From UBA1195 sp045598025 (GTDB taxonomy: Bacteria; Bacteroidota; Bacteroidia; Bacteroidales; WCHB1-69): DNA of 28,427 nucleotides. The stretch lies in contig JAZLLH010000041.1 in the NCBI GenBank assembly GCA_045598025.1, positions 1 to 28,427 on the forward strand, in the 5' to 3' direction. The notes under the pieces are model-generated. The model worked only from the letters and a program-made list of their open reading frames with translations. It had not been told where the DNA came from and ran no database searches. This document shows, piece by piece, positions 14,823 to 23,940 of the stretch. The position numbers were made by a program, and so were the translations under genes. The stretch's first letter is position 1. Every line of letters starts with the position of its first letter.

Positions 14823-17291
14823 TCAATATGGATCCACATCAAAGGAAACGGTAACGGAACGGTAGGCCGGATCTGTCAGCAGGACGTCCACTGCCTGCCG
14901 AATGCAGATTTTGGTATTTTTCAACAAGCCTGGATCCGATACTTTGACAAGAACATCTTTCATATAAAAATTCTTCACCCTTGGGATGGTCGGATAAGCC
15001 GGTCCCAATACGAAATTACCGAACTGACGCTTCAATAATCCTACCAAAACAGTAGAGGCCCTATCCAAAATCAGATGATCCTTATGCTTGAGCGTCAATT
15101 TGATCAAACGGCAGAACGGAGGAAAAACGAACTGTTGCCGTTCGTTTTTCAAATGGATATACATACCTTCATAATCATTCCGTTCCACCCATTGGAAAAT
15201 AGGATGCTGCGGATTGAAGGTTTGAATGACCACCATACCCCGCTTTTTCTTGCGGCCAGCCCTTCCGCTCACCTGCGACATGATCTGAAAGGCTCTCTCG
15301 TATGCCCGGAAATCCGGATAATACAGCATGTTGTCCGCATTCAGTATACCAACGGTACTGACATTATCAAAATCCAAACCTTTGGTAACCATCTGCGTTC
15401 CAACCAGAATATCGACCCTATGCTGTTCGAAATCGGAAATGATTTTCTGATAGGCCGACTTGCTGCGCGTAGAATCATAATCCAGACGGGAAATCCTGGC
15501 CTTCGGGAAAAACAGGGAAAGTTCCTCTTCTATTTTTTCCGTTCCCATTCCCCGCATCCGCAATCCCGGCTGAAGGCATTGGGGACAGGCTGAAGGCACT
15601 GCTTCCGCATACCCGCAGTAATGACATCGCAACTGATTGGTACTCTTATGATACGTCAGAGCAACATCGCAATGTCTGCACATAGGAATATGATGACAGG
15701 CTTCACACTCCAGATGCAGGGAGAAACCGCGCCGGTTCTGGAACAATATCACCTGCTCCTTATTTTCAAGTGCTTCCCCAATCCGATTCAGAAGCAGTTG
15801 GGAATACGGTGCCATTCCCTGGTTGCTTTTGAATTCTTTCCGCAGATCCGCCATTTGAATCACCGGCAGCTCCATCCCGGCATACCGCTCTTTTAGAGAT
15901 ACCAGACCGTATTTTCCGCGTTCCGCATTGTAAAAGCTTTCCATAGAGGGAGTAGCTGAACCCAACAACGTCTTCGCTCCATACATCCTTGCCAATACTA
16001 TGGCGGCATCCCTTGCTGAATACCGTGGGGCGGGATCGCTTTGTTTATACGAAGCATCATGTTCCTCGTCCACAATGATCAGACCAAGGTCCCGAAAAGG
16101 AAGGAAAATGGCTGAACGTGCGCCAAGAACGATGCCGTAGGAATTTTCCGAATGCACTCTGTCCCATATTTCCACCCGCTCCTGGTCGCTGAAACGCGAA
16201 TGATACACCCCTACTTCCGTTCCGAAATACCGGCGAAGCCTTGTGATGATCTGTGAAGTCAGCGCTATTTCAGGAAGCAGATATAACACTTGCTTCCCTT
16301 TCGCCAATGTTTCCTGTATGAGTTTAATGAAAATTTCCGTCTTCCCGCTACCGGTTACTCCATGCAGCAACACTGTCGGATGAAGTTCAAACTGCTCATA
16401 CACAGAATTCAACGCCTGCTCCTGAACAGCCGTCAGACATATGGAATCTGCCGTCGTTTCCGATACAACCGATTCCAAACGGCTTACCTCAACATCCTGC
16501 AGACACAGCACTCCCTTTTTTACCAGGGTCTGCAAGGAACTTTCGCTGACCGTCTCACACTGCAGCAACTGTTTCTTGGCAATCCACTTTTGCTGTGTCT
16601 TTTTCTGCAGCGTCATGAAAATCAGAAGAACATCCAATTGCTTGCGGGTACGCACGGATTTCTCCAATGTATCAAATACCTGCGCCAGAGCATCTTCCCG
16701 CTCAGCGTACGTCGGTGACAGACTCACATAAGACTCCATACGGGGACGGTATTTTTCATTCATTTCCTCGTACACGGCCACAACGCCTTTTTCCATCAGA
16801 CGCTGCACCCATACAGTAACAGAGGTCGTCCCCAATTTCTGCCCCAACTCCCGTATGGTCATGCGGCCCTGTCCCGCCATGATGCGAATGATTTCCATTT
16901 CTCTCGGCATCAGAGAGGAAATTTCTCCGGAAAATTCAGCATCAATTGCTATGCTGGTCTCACTTTCCAGACGGAATCCGGATGGAAGAGCCGCCGCCAT
17001 CACTTCGCCCAATGTCGACTGATAATAATCGGCCATCCATGTCCAGAAATCCAATTGTTTTTTCCCCACTACCGGACGCTCGTCCAGCACTTGCAGGATA
17101 TCCTTGACCGAATAAGTTTCCGGACATTCCGAATGAATGCGGCTTACGATACCCGAATAGTATTTGTGCCGGCCCAAAGGGACCAGCACCCTCCGGCCTT
17201 CGCACAGGTCACCTTCATAATCGGAAGGAATACGATAAGTCAGAGGTGACCTCAAGGGCAAAGGCAGTATGATGTCCGCATATTTTTCCAT
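14823..17291 (-). CDS. priA: Primosomal protein N' (replication-restart helicase PriA)
   Basis: PriA recognises stalled or D-loop fork structures and reloads the replicative helicase. The 822-residue protein has the N-terminal 3' DNA-binding and winged-helix regions (about 1-290), then a superfamily 2 helicase core with Walker A GVTGSGKT (311-318) and DEEH box (408-411). A zinc-binding insert with four CxxC pairs (CEAC, CRHC, CHYC, CPQC) follows, then helicase motifs V-VI (GTQMVTKGLDFDNV; QVSGRAGR) and a C-terminal domain. Length is slightly above the Escherichia coli enzyme, as usual in Bacteroidetes. Its ATG lies 3 nt after the dnaG stop, so primase and restart helicase are co-transcribed. 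Confidence 0.96.
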   Translation of the reverse strand: MEKYADIILPLPLRSPLTYRIPSDYEGDLCEGRRVLVPLGRHKYYSGIVSRIHSECPETYSVKDILQVLDERPVVGKKQLDFWTWMADYYQSTLGEVMAAALPSGFRLESETSIAIDAEFSGEISSLMPREMEIIRIMAGQGRMTIRELGQKLGTTSVTVWVQRLMEKGVVAVYEEMNEKYRPRMESYVSLSPTYAEREDALAQVFDTLEKSVRTRKQLDVLLIFMTLQKKTQQKWIAKKQLLQCETVSESSLQTLVKKGVLCLQDVEVSRLESVVSETTADSICLTAVQEQALNSVYEQFELHPTVLLHGVTGSGKTEIFIKLIQETLAKGKQVLYLLPEIALTSQIITRLRRYFGTEVGVYHSRFSDQERVEIWDRVHSENSYGIVLGARSAIFLPFRDLGLIIVDEEHDASYKQSDPAPRYSARDAAIVLARMYGAKTLLGSATPSMESFYNAERGKYGLVSLKERYAGMELPVIQMADLRKEFKSNQGMAPYSQLLLNRIGEALENKEQVILFQNRRGFSLHLECEACHHIPMCRHCDVALTYHKSTNQLRCHYCGYAEAVPSACPQCLQPGLRMRGMGTEKIEEELSLFFPKARISRLDYDSTRSKSAYQKIISDFEQHRVDILVGTQMVTKGLDFDNVSTVGILNADNMLYYPDFRAYERAFQIMSQVSGRAGRKKKRGMVVIQTFNPQHPIFQWVERNDYEGMYIHLKNERQQFVFPPFCRLIKLTLKHKDHLILDRASTVLVGLLKRQFGNFVLGPAYPTIPRVKNFYMKDVLVKVSDPGLLKNTKICIRQAVDVLLTDPAYRSVTVSFDVDPY

Positions 17292-17294
17292 ATC

Positions 17295-19292
17295 CTAACG
17301 ATAGACTACCCCTAAAATTTTTTCTATATCTGCAATGAGTCTGTTGATGGAATGCATGTTTTCCAGCCATTTGATTTCATCTTCCGGATTTTTTTCTTTC
17401 AGATGGGACATGCATTCATCCCGCAATTGGTGAAGTTCCAGCAGACGGTATGTCTGCAGCACCTTGATCACATCGCTCTTCAGCAAAGATGTGTCTTCGT
17501 CATCAATGGTCTGTATGTAATTTTTCCATTTTCCCCAATCGGAACTGGTGGCCGGACGGATATCCATCAGGGATGCTATCAGGGCCTTGACTTTTTCATC
17601 CGGACAGGCCCGCATCTGCTGGACTACGGTTTGTTTGTCCTTCTGGAAACATTCCCTATACAAGGTATACAACTGTTTGTACTCCGGTGTTCTCAAAAAC
17701 AGTTCTTCGTTGTCCAAATCATTGAAAATAAATTCGTCTACGCGTATAGACTGATATCCATCAGACTCGTCAGTCTCCATTCGGAGGATTTTGTCTCCGT
17801 AATTGATCAGACGGGAAACAATATCTTTCTCTATATCCGCAAAAGTCAGTTTTCCAGCAGTTTGAATCTTTTCCTGTGCAGGAATCCTATCCTTCAGCAG
17901 CAACTCTGTTTCTTCCGCTATGCTCGGTTCCTGTTCCGGTCTGCCCTGTGACTTCTTTTTTTCTTCCAGATAATTATGCGTACGTATTTTGTTCACTGCC
18001 GAAAGCAGGATGTTTTCCGGAATTTCCAGCAATTCGCTGCTTTCTTTGGTAAAAACACTCATGACCACTGCATCCGGAATCAATGCGATGTCCGCCGCCA
18101 CAGCATTGACAAACGCACCTTTTTTCAAGGGATCTGTGTGATCCGGCTGCTGCATGAATCTGGTAATGCGGAAACGAAGAAAATCTTTCTCGTTTTCAGT
18201 TATGTAATCCTTTATTTCCTGCAGGCTGTGCGCCCTGGCAAAAGTATCTGGGTCGTCCTCCGGAGGGAGCAGGACAATGCGGATGTTCAGGCCCTCTTTC
18301 AACATCATGCCTACAGCTCTTTCTGCCGCATGTATGCCGGCATTGTCTCCATCATAGATGACCGTCACATCGTTGGTCAGTTTTCGGATCAGCTTGACCT
18401 GATTGGCCGTCAGAGAAGTTCCGGAAGACGCTACCACATTCTCGATTCCGGCCTGATGCATAGAAATCACATCGGCATAACCTTCTACCAGAAAACATTT
18501 GTCTTCCTTACGGATGGCATTTTTTGCCTGATACAGTCCATAGAGAGTGTCGCTTTTGTGATAAATGTCCGTTTCCGGAGAATTCACGTATTTTGCCAAC
18601 TTTTTGTCGGCAGTGTGCAGGGTTCGTCCTCCGAATGCGATGACCCTTCCGGAAAAATTCTGAATGGGAAACATCACCCTATCGAAAAAACGGTCTTGCT
18701 TTTTTTCTCCTTCCGCATAATGTACGTCCGTCACCAGACCTGCTTTCTCCAGATTTTCCATCACATACCCCTTTTTCAAAGCAGCATCCATCAAAGCCGT
18801 ACGCCGGGTCAGACTGAAACCCAGTTGGAATTTGCGAATGGTTTCGTCATGAAACCCCCTTTCATGAAAATAGGAAAGGCCTATTTTCCTCCCTTCATCC
18901 GTATTCCAGAGGTTGTCTATGAAAAAAGTATTGGCAAATTCCGTAACCGACAACAGCGATTCTCTCTCATTCATCTGCTGCACGGCCTCCGGAGAAAGCT
19001 CGGTCTCTTCTATTTCAATGCCATACTTTTTGGCCAGGTACCGGAGAGCCTCCCCATAAGAGTAATGCTCGTGCTCCATGATGAACTGTATGGAACCTCC
19101 CGCTTTACCGCAACCGAAGCACTTGTAAATTCCCTTGGCCGGACTTACAATAAAAGAAGGTGTTTTTTCATTGTGGAACGGACAAAGTCCAATATAGTTG
19201 ACTCCCCGTTTGGACAAATGTACGAAGTCGCCTACCACTTCCTCTATCCTGCTTGCGGATTCAATCGAATCAATGACCTCTCTTTTAATCAT
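17295..19292 (-). CDS. dnaG: DNA primase DnaG
   Basis: DnaG synthesises RNA primers at the fork. The 665-residue product has the N-terminal CHC2 zinc finger (C37, H40, C58, C61). The catalytic core has a TOPRIM fold, with FLVEGYADV placing E270 and YDGDNAG placing D314 and D316 as metal-binding residues. The C-terminal helicase-interaction region (about 430-665) is diverged, as is usual outside Proteobacteria. The ATG at 19292 fits the family N-terminus (MIKREVIDSI) and lies 35 nt from a -7 box at 19328-19335. priA follows after 3 nt. The usual rpsU-dnaG-rpoD arrangement of Proteobacteria is not seen. Confidence 0.96.
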   Translation of the reverse strand: MIKREVIDSIESASRIEEVVGDFVHLSKRGVNYIGLCPFHNEKTPSFIVSPAKGIYKCFGCGKAGGSIQFIMEHEHYSYGEALRYLAKKYGIEIEETELSPEAVQQMNERESLLSVTEFANTFFIDNLWNTDEGRKIGLSYFHERGFHDETIRKFQLGFSLTRRTALMDAALKKGYVMENLEKAGLVTDVHYAEGEKKQDRFFDRVMFPIQNFSGRVIAFGGRTLHTADKKLAKYVNSPETDIYHKSDTLYGLYQAKNAIRKEDKCFLVEGYADVISMHQAGIENVVASSGTSLTANQVKLIRKLTNDVTVIYDGDNAGIHAAERAVGMMLKEGLNIRIVLLPPEDDPDTFARAHSLQEIKDYITENEKDFLRFRITRFMQQPDHTDPLKKGAFVNAVAADIALIPDAVVMSVFTKESSELLEIPENILLSAVNKIRTHNYLEEKKKSQGRPEQEPSIAEETELLLKDRIPAQEKIQTAGKLTFADIEKDIVSRLINYGDKILRMETDESDGYQSIRVDEFIFNDLDNEELFLRTPEYKQLYTLYRECFQKDKQTVVQQMRACPDEKVKALIASLMDIRPATSSDWGKWKNYIQTIDDEDTSLLKSDVIKVLQTYRLLELHQLRDECMSHLKEKNPEDEIKWLENMHSINRLIADIEKILGVVYR

Positions 19293-19327
19293 TTGTATTT
19301 TTTACATTGCATCTTGGAACAAGGTTT

Positions 19328-19335
19328 CAAAAGTA
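19328..19335 (-). promoter_or_regulatory. -7 box of the dnaG-priA unit
   Basis: TACTTTTG on the minus strand, followed by AAAC, matches TAnnTTTG. A TTTG (minus strand, 19351-19354) lies 15 nt upstream. The leader to ATG 19292 would be about 30 nt. Confidence 0.55.
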
Positions 19336-19417
19336 CAAAAAAAAGACGCACAAATTTCCGTTTTCATTTTTTTGCACAATTTTTTGCCTTTTGTACAATT
19401 TTTGTTTGGAAATTGAT

Positions 19418-19425
19418 TACTTTTG
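19418..19425 (+). promoter_or_regulatory. -7 box of the T9SS cargo gene
   Basis: TACTTTTG followed by CATT matches TAnnTTTG. A TTTG at 19390-19393 lies 24 nt upstream. The implied leader of roughly 55 nt is AT-rich and ends in a purine-rich tract (aatcaag) before the ATG at 19489. Confidence 0.6.
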
Positions 19426-19488
19426 CATTCAAATTTGTAGCCTTTTAACCAAGTGTGTGAACATAAATTTTAATTAACATTAATCAAG

Positions 19489-20931
19489 ATGAAAAAATTT
19501 GCTTTATTTACCATCATGATGGCATTTGTCTTCGGGATGAATGCTCAGACTATCTCGATTGGAAACGAGTCTTTCAACATGGGCCCGAAAATGAAGGCTC
19601 ACGCAGTGATTCCTGCCAGCAAAATGGAAAAGAAATCCTTTGAAAAAGTAGGTTGGGTTTCTTCCGTGTCCTACCTGAATTACCTGCTTCCCTCTTCGTA
19701 CTCGCTTACCCGTACCATGTACACGCTTTTCCCTGACTCCTGCCTGTTTGACTGCACCAACCAGTTAGGAAAATACACAGCTAATCCTACCTGGATGCAT
19801 GCCATCGGTCACAGTGTGGACCCCTATTCCGAATCCTACGACAAAATGTTCATGAACGGAATTTTCCCGACCCCCAGTGCTGATCCTGTCACCACCTATC
19901 CCTACAGCATTGACAGTATTTTCACTCAGTGCGTGTATTATTGGGGCGATAAGGACGGCTACAATGCAGCTTCTCCCGACACCCTCCGTTTCTACGTTTC
20001 CTATCACAACGTGTATCAATGGGACAACGGCAGATCGTCTGAATGGGTAGCTCTGCACTACACTTCCGATGCAGCCGGTGACACCGCTCTGTTCTCCCCG
20101 CTGGTCAGAATTGACTCCAACGTCCTGTTCCAGTCCAAAGGAACGGCTCTTTATCCGAAAGCTGCTTCCTGCAAAACATTTGACTATATCCTGTCCGAAT
20201 CGGATTCTACCTACTACTGGGATTCCGTCGGTGTGGATGGTGACACCTCCACCTGGTACAGATATACAAATATCACCGTTCCTGCCGGATACGAAGTTCC
20301 TGCCGGTGCAGTGGTCAGCATCATCTGCAAATTCATCCCGGGCTATGAATACAATCTGGGAGATTCTCTGATGTACGGCGAAGTCGATGCCAACAACTAC
20401 TACGAACACGGATATCCCCGCTACGGACACAACTGCTTCCGCATCTCCGGATACTATGAATCCAAAGACGGAAAAGCTTTCTGCGATCCTTACGGATACA
20501 ACTTCAACTTCTTCGAACACATGAACGGAAGATATCAGATGTGGATGTCCGACGGAGCTCCCAACAAACTGTACAACTCCATGTACTATCCTTCCGCACA
20601 GCACCTGCCTTTCATGCAGTACCTGGTTTCCTATGACAGCCTCGGTGCAGTGGACGTTGTTGACTCCAACCTCCACATCGGTATCAATGAAGCCGAAAAC
20701 ATCATTGAAGCCGTCTATCCGAATCCCGCCAATGACTATGTGACCGTGGAACTGAAAAACAACGACCGCGCTGTCATCCGCATCTACAATGTAATGGGAC
20801 AGGCCGTGAAGAGCGTTGTTACCAACGAAATAAAGAACAACATCAGCACTCAGGAACTGAGCGCCGGTATGTACATCATCAGCGTGGAACAGAACGGAAA
20901 ACGTTTCAACACCAAATTGAGCGTACGTTAG
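19489..20931 (+). CDS. Secreted protein of unknown function with T9SS type A sorting domain
   Basis: The 480-residue protein has a Sec signal peptide (MKKFALFTIMMAFVFGMNAQ). Its C-terminal ~80 residues form a classic type IX secretion type A sorting domain: VYPNPANDYVTVEL, then IRIYNVMGQ, LSAGMYIISV, and KLSVR at the very end. It is therefore exported across the outer membrane and probably anchored to the surface or released. The central ~370 residues are rich in Tyr, Asp, Ser and aromatic residues and look beta-rich; I recognise no enzyme motif. Codons are strikingly C-ending (tac, aac, gac, acc), unlike some neighbours. With the clear promoter and the strong terminator, this suggests high expression. 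It stands alone as a monocistronic unit. Confidence 0.85.
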   Translation: MKKFALFTIMMAFVFGMNAQTISIGNESFNMGPKMKAHAVIPASKMEKKSFEKVGWVSSVSYLNYLLPSSYSLTRTMYTLFPDSCLFDCTNQLGKYTANPTWMHAIGHSVDPYSESYDKMFMNGIFPTPSADPVTTYPYSIDSIFTQCVYYWGDKDGYNAASPDTLRFYVSYHNVYQWDNGRSSEWVALHYTSDAAGDTALFSPLVRIDSNVLFQSKGTALYPKAASCKTFDYILSESDSTYYWDSVGVDGDTSTWYRYTNITVPAGYEVPAGAVVSIICKFIPGYEYNLGDSLMYGEVDANNYYEHGYPRYGHNCFRISGYYESKDGKAFCDPYGYNFNFFEHMNGRYQMWMSDGAPNKLYNSMYYPSAQHLPFMQYLVSYDSLGAVDVVDSNLHIGINEAENIIEAVYPNPANDYVTVELKNNDRAVIRIYNVMGQAVKSVVTNEIKNNISTQELSAGMYIISVEQNGKRFNTKLSVR

Positions 20932-20947
20932 TTTCCAACTGCTACGG

Positions 20948-20983
20948 AAAATAAGGGTCGGGTATCCGACCCTTATTTTTTTG
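20948..20983 (+). terminator. Intrinsic terminator of the T9SS cargo gene
   Basis: A perfect 14-bp stem (20948-20961 with 20966-20979; core aagggtcgg/ccgaccctt) with loop gtat is followed by a run of T. It starts 16 nt after the stop codon. Confidence 0.93.
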
Positions 20984-21033
20984 ACCGATTTTATCTGCAA
21001 AACCTTTTCTGCAAACACCGGATCGACACACTT

Positions 21034-22524
21034 ATGAAGAAATCTTTTTCTTTGTACGCTTTTGTTTTTCTTCTCATCCAGGAGATTTCCGCCCAAAATG
21101 TACATTATAATCTTTATCTCAACTATATGGGAAATGTTTTACCCGATTTCTCCGCTTTGGGGGCACCGGACCGGAGCGGTACAAACGACTGCTTTGATCT
21201 GGAAGGCATTCCGGAAGAGAACTCCGACCACTACGCCTTAGTGTTCGAGTACAATCTGAAGGTCAAAAAAAACGACACCTACACCTTCCGTCTCTGCAGT
21301 GATGACGGAAGCCGCCTGTACATCGATGGAACGCTGCTGTCCGACATTGACGGAACCCACGGACCCATTTACCAAGACGTGGAAATCCCGATGGAGAAAG
21401 GAATTCATAATGTGAAAGTGGAATATTTTGAATATCAGAAATCTCAGACATTAAATCTGCTATATAAAACATCCGCCCATCCTTCCTTCACCATGCTCGG
21501 AATGAAGGAAGGGTCTCACAGACCTTCCTTTGTCAGGTCGCAGACCAAAGAAACAGCCCGACGCATGAAAGCCTGGGTTGGGACAGACGAAGTCATTGTA
21601 TTTCCCATACTCACCGATGTGCATACCTGCAACCGGGAAACCTACAGACACATAGGATACATCGCGGACAGAACCTCCGTATTCCACTATGATTTTATGG
21701 CCAATCTGGGTGATATAGGACTCCATGTGGAACCTGCGCACAGCAATAGAGAATATGCCGATGACATACTGCGCAACACCCTGGAAGAAATGGCCAAATT
21801 CAAGGGCGTTTTCCTTTTTGCTCCCGGAAATCACGATTTTGATGGGGGAAACGGGCGCCACCTCTCCTCGGCGGAACTGTCCGAAATATTTCAAAAACCA
21901 TCGGCAGTCTACGCGGGAGAAAACCTCCATCTCTGCGAAAACAACTGCTGGTGTTATTACGACATTCCGGAAAAGCACTTCCGCGTCATCCTGCTCAACA
22001 GCCAGAATTCGGAAATGCAGGGTGAATACCACTATACTTTCGGCAACGATCAATTGGACTGGCTCATCGGAGTGTTGCAACAAACCCCGGATGGAACGGA
22101 TGTACTGCTGATGTGCCACAGCATGCCCCTTTCTCTTGGAGAATGGGTGGAAACAGCGGAAAAGAAAGGACCCAGCAACCAGACGCTTTGCCGGATACTT
22201 TCGGATTATGCCCGTAAAAATCAAGGCAGCGAATCGGGACTGCAATGGAATTTTTCCCGCAAAAAGGGACGTCTCGTTGGTCTGATTACCGGCCATAGCC
22301 ACGTAAACGCATACACTCTTCACGAAGGAGTAAATTATTTCATTTCACAGGGATATGGGAAAATGGAGAATTCCCGGTTGAAACCGGGAGAACGCCGGGC
22401 CTGGTACAATTCAAGAAAGACACTCTGCTGCGACATCATCGTCGTAAAACCGTCAACGGGTGAAATACACACCTTCCGCCTCGGCGCCGGAGGTGCCTCC
22501 ATGGACTACCTGATCAAATACTGA
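21034..22524 (+). CDS. Secreted PA14-domain metallophosphoesterase
   Basis: A signal peptide (cleavage likely after ISA, residue 20) precedes a PA14-like beta domain at about residues 25-148: FRLCSDDGSRLYIDG and GIHNVKVEYFEY are typical of the carbohydrate-binding PA14 fold. A calcineurin-like phosphoesterase domain follows, with all metal-ligand blocks: D195/H197 (DVH), G226-D227, G265-N-H-D268, H362 (CHS) and GHSH with H421 and H423. The expected activity is hydrolysis of phosphomonoester, phosphodiester or nucleotide substrates with two metal ions. It has no T9SS domain or lipobox, so it should be periplasmic or released. It follows the T9SS cargo gene but a terminator separates them. No clear promoter is seen at 20984-21033. 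Confidence 0.85.
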   Translation: MKKSFSLYAFVFLLIQEISAQNVHYNLYLNYMGNVLPDFSALGAPDRSGTNDCFDLEGIPEENSDHYALVFEYNLKVKKNDTYTFRLCSDDGSRLYIDGTLLSDIDGTHGPIYQDVEIPMEKGIHNVKVEYFEYQKSQTLNLLYKTSAHPSFTMLGMKEGSHRPSFVRSQTKETARRMKAWVGTDEVIVFPILTDVHTCNRETYRHIGYIADRTSVFHYDFMANLGDIGLHVEPAHSNREYADDILRNTLEEMAKFKGVFLFAPGNHDFDGGNGRHLSSAELSEIFQKPSAVYAGENLHLCENNCWCYYDIPEKHFRVILLNSQNSEMQGEYHYTFGNDQLDWLIGVLQQTPDGTDVLLMCHSMPLSLGEWVETAEKKGPSNQTLCRILSDYARKNQGSESGLQWNFSRKKGRLVGLITGHSHVNAYTLHEGVNYFISQGYGKMENSRLKPGERRAWYNSRKTLCCDIIVVKPSTGEIHTFRLGAGGASMDYLIKY

Positions 22525-22627
22525 GACATCCATTCCGAAAAGAATTGGGAAATAAAGATTTCCTTTCTACCGGATAATAAATTCCGGAAACCTGCGTTTT
22601 CCTCCCGAACGCTACGAAACGTAAAGG

Positions 22628-23929
22628 ATGAAACAATTATATATAGAGACATACGGATGCCAGATGAACTTTGCCGACAGCGAAGTGGTTGCTTCCGTAT
22701 TGTCAAAGGAATACCGTTTGTGCGAACAGGAAAAAGATGCCGATGTCATCATTCTCAACACCTGTTCCATACGTGACAATGCCGAACAGAAAGTTTTGAA
22801 ACGGCTGGAGGAACTGCATGCCCTGAAGAAAAAGGGAAAAACACAAAAAATCGGACTGATCGGTTGCATGGCCTCCCGCTTTCAACCCCTATGGATGGAA
22901 AAACACTGGATTGATTTCGTAGCCGGTCCTGATTCTTACCGCTTCCTTCCCGAAATCCTGAACGATGCCGGGAGTCCTCAGGTGCGCACCGGACTTTCCA
23001 CCGATGAAACCTATCACGGAATCCTTCCGTTGCGCTACCAGACCAACGGCATTTCAGCCTTTGTCTCCATCATGCGGGGATGCAATAATTTCTGCACCTA
23101 TTGTGTCGTCCCTTATACCCGCGGACGAGAACGCAGCCGAGATCCGGAAAGCATATTGCAGGAAGTCCGTCAGCTTTCGGAAAGCGGATACAAAGAGGTC
23201 ACCCTGCTGGGACAAAATGTGAACTCCTATCTTTGGAACAATTCGTACGGTTTTCCCCAATTGATGGCCGATGTGGCCGATGTGGATACCCGAATGCGGG
23301 TCCGTTTCACCACATCACATCCGAAAGATTTGTCAGACAACCTTTTGGAAGTCATGGCCTCCCGTGCCAATATCTGCAAAAACATCCATCTTCCGGCACA
23401 ATCGGGCAGCACGGAGATGCTGAAAAGAATGAACCGCAAATACACTCGCGAAAGTTATCTGGAACGGGTGGAAGCCATTCGTCGCATTCTTCCGGAAGCG
23501 AGCATTTCCACCGACCTGATCAGCGGATTCTGCGGAGAAACCCGACAGGACCACGAAGACACACTTTCCCTGATGTCCATTGCCAAATATGATTATGCCT
23601 TCATGTTCAAATATTCCGAACGCAGCGGAACATATGCGGCCAAACATTTGAAAGATGATGTTCCGGACGAAGTCAAAACAGCCCGTCTGGAAGAAATCAT
23701 TTCCCTGCAGCGCCGCCTTTCCCACGAAAGCCATCTGAAAGATGTCGGAAAAACATTTGAAGTGCTGGTCGAAGGACCATCCAAACGTTCCGACGAGTGC
23801 TATTTCGGACGCAACAGCCAAAACAAAGTCATTGTCTTCCCCAAGGCGGACAGTCTGCCGGGGACCTATATCCATATAAAAGTAAATGATTGTACTACGG
23901 CCACCCTTTTGGGAAAAGTAGTCAGATAA
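22628..23929 (+). CDS. miaB: tRNA-2-methylthio-N6-dimethylallyladenosine synthase MiaB
   Basis: MiaB adds the methylthio group at position 2 of i6A37 in tRNAs reading UNN codons. The 433-residue product has the UPF0004 domain with auxiliary-cluster cysteines C11, C46 and C80 (ETYGCQMN, NTCSIRD, IGCMA). The radical-SAM motif is RGCNNFCTYC (C152, C156, C159) with VPYTRGRERS, and a C-terminal TRAM domain spans about 370-433. The signature YGCQMN and CVVPYTRGRE distinguish MiaB from RimO and MtaB. The sequence taaaggATG puts a purine-rich stretch right at the start. The YD-like gene starts 11 nt downstream. Confidence 0.96.
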   Translation: MKQLYIETYGCQMNFADSEVVASVLSKEYRLCEQEKDADVIILNTCSIRDNAEQKVLKRLEELHALKKKGKTQKIGLIGCMASRFQPLWMEKHWIDFVAGPDSYRFLPEILNDAGSPQVRTGLSTDETYHGILPLRYQTNGISAFVSIMRGCNNFCTYCVVPYTRGRERSRDPESILQEVRQLSESGYKEVTLLGQNVNSYLWNNSYGFPQLMADVADVDTRMRVRFTTSHPKDLSDNLLEVMASRANICKNIHLPAQSGSTEMLKRMNRKYTRESYLERVEAIRRILPEASISTDLISGFCGETRQDHEDTLSLMSIAKYDYAFMFKYSERSGTYAAKHLKDDVPDEVKTARLEEIISLQRRLSHESHLKDVGKTFEVLVEGPSKRSDECYFGRNSQNKVIVFPKADSLPGTYIHIKVNDCTTATLLGKVVR

Positions 23930-23940
23930 AAGCCATTCCT

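Noticed and set aside
17976..19448. 490-codon open frame antisense to dnaG
   Set aside because: dnaG is certain on the other strand. The antisense product is rich in His, Phe, Cys and Arg, has no recognisable domain and runs over the dnaG promoter.
19765..21105. 446-codon open frame antisense to the T9SS cargo gene
   Set aside because: It overlaps a gene with a clear promoter, signal peptide, sorting domain and terminator. Its translation is Val/Ile/Gly-rich with no domain, as expected from the complement of C-ending codons.
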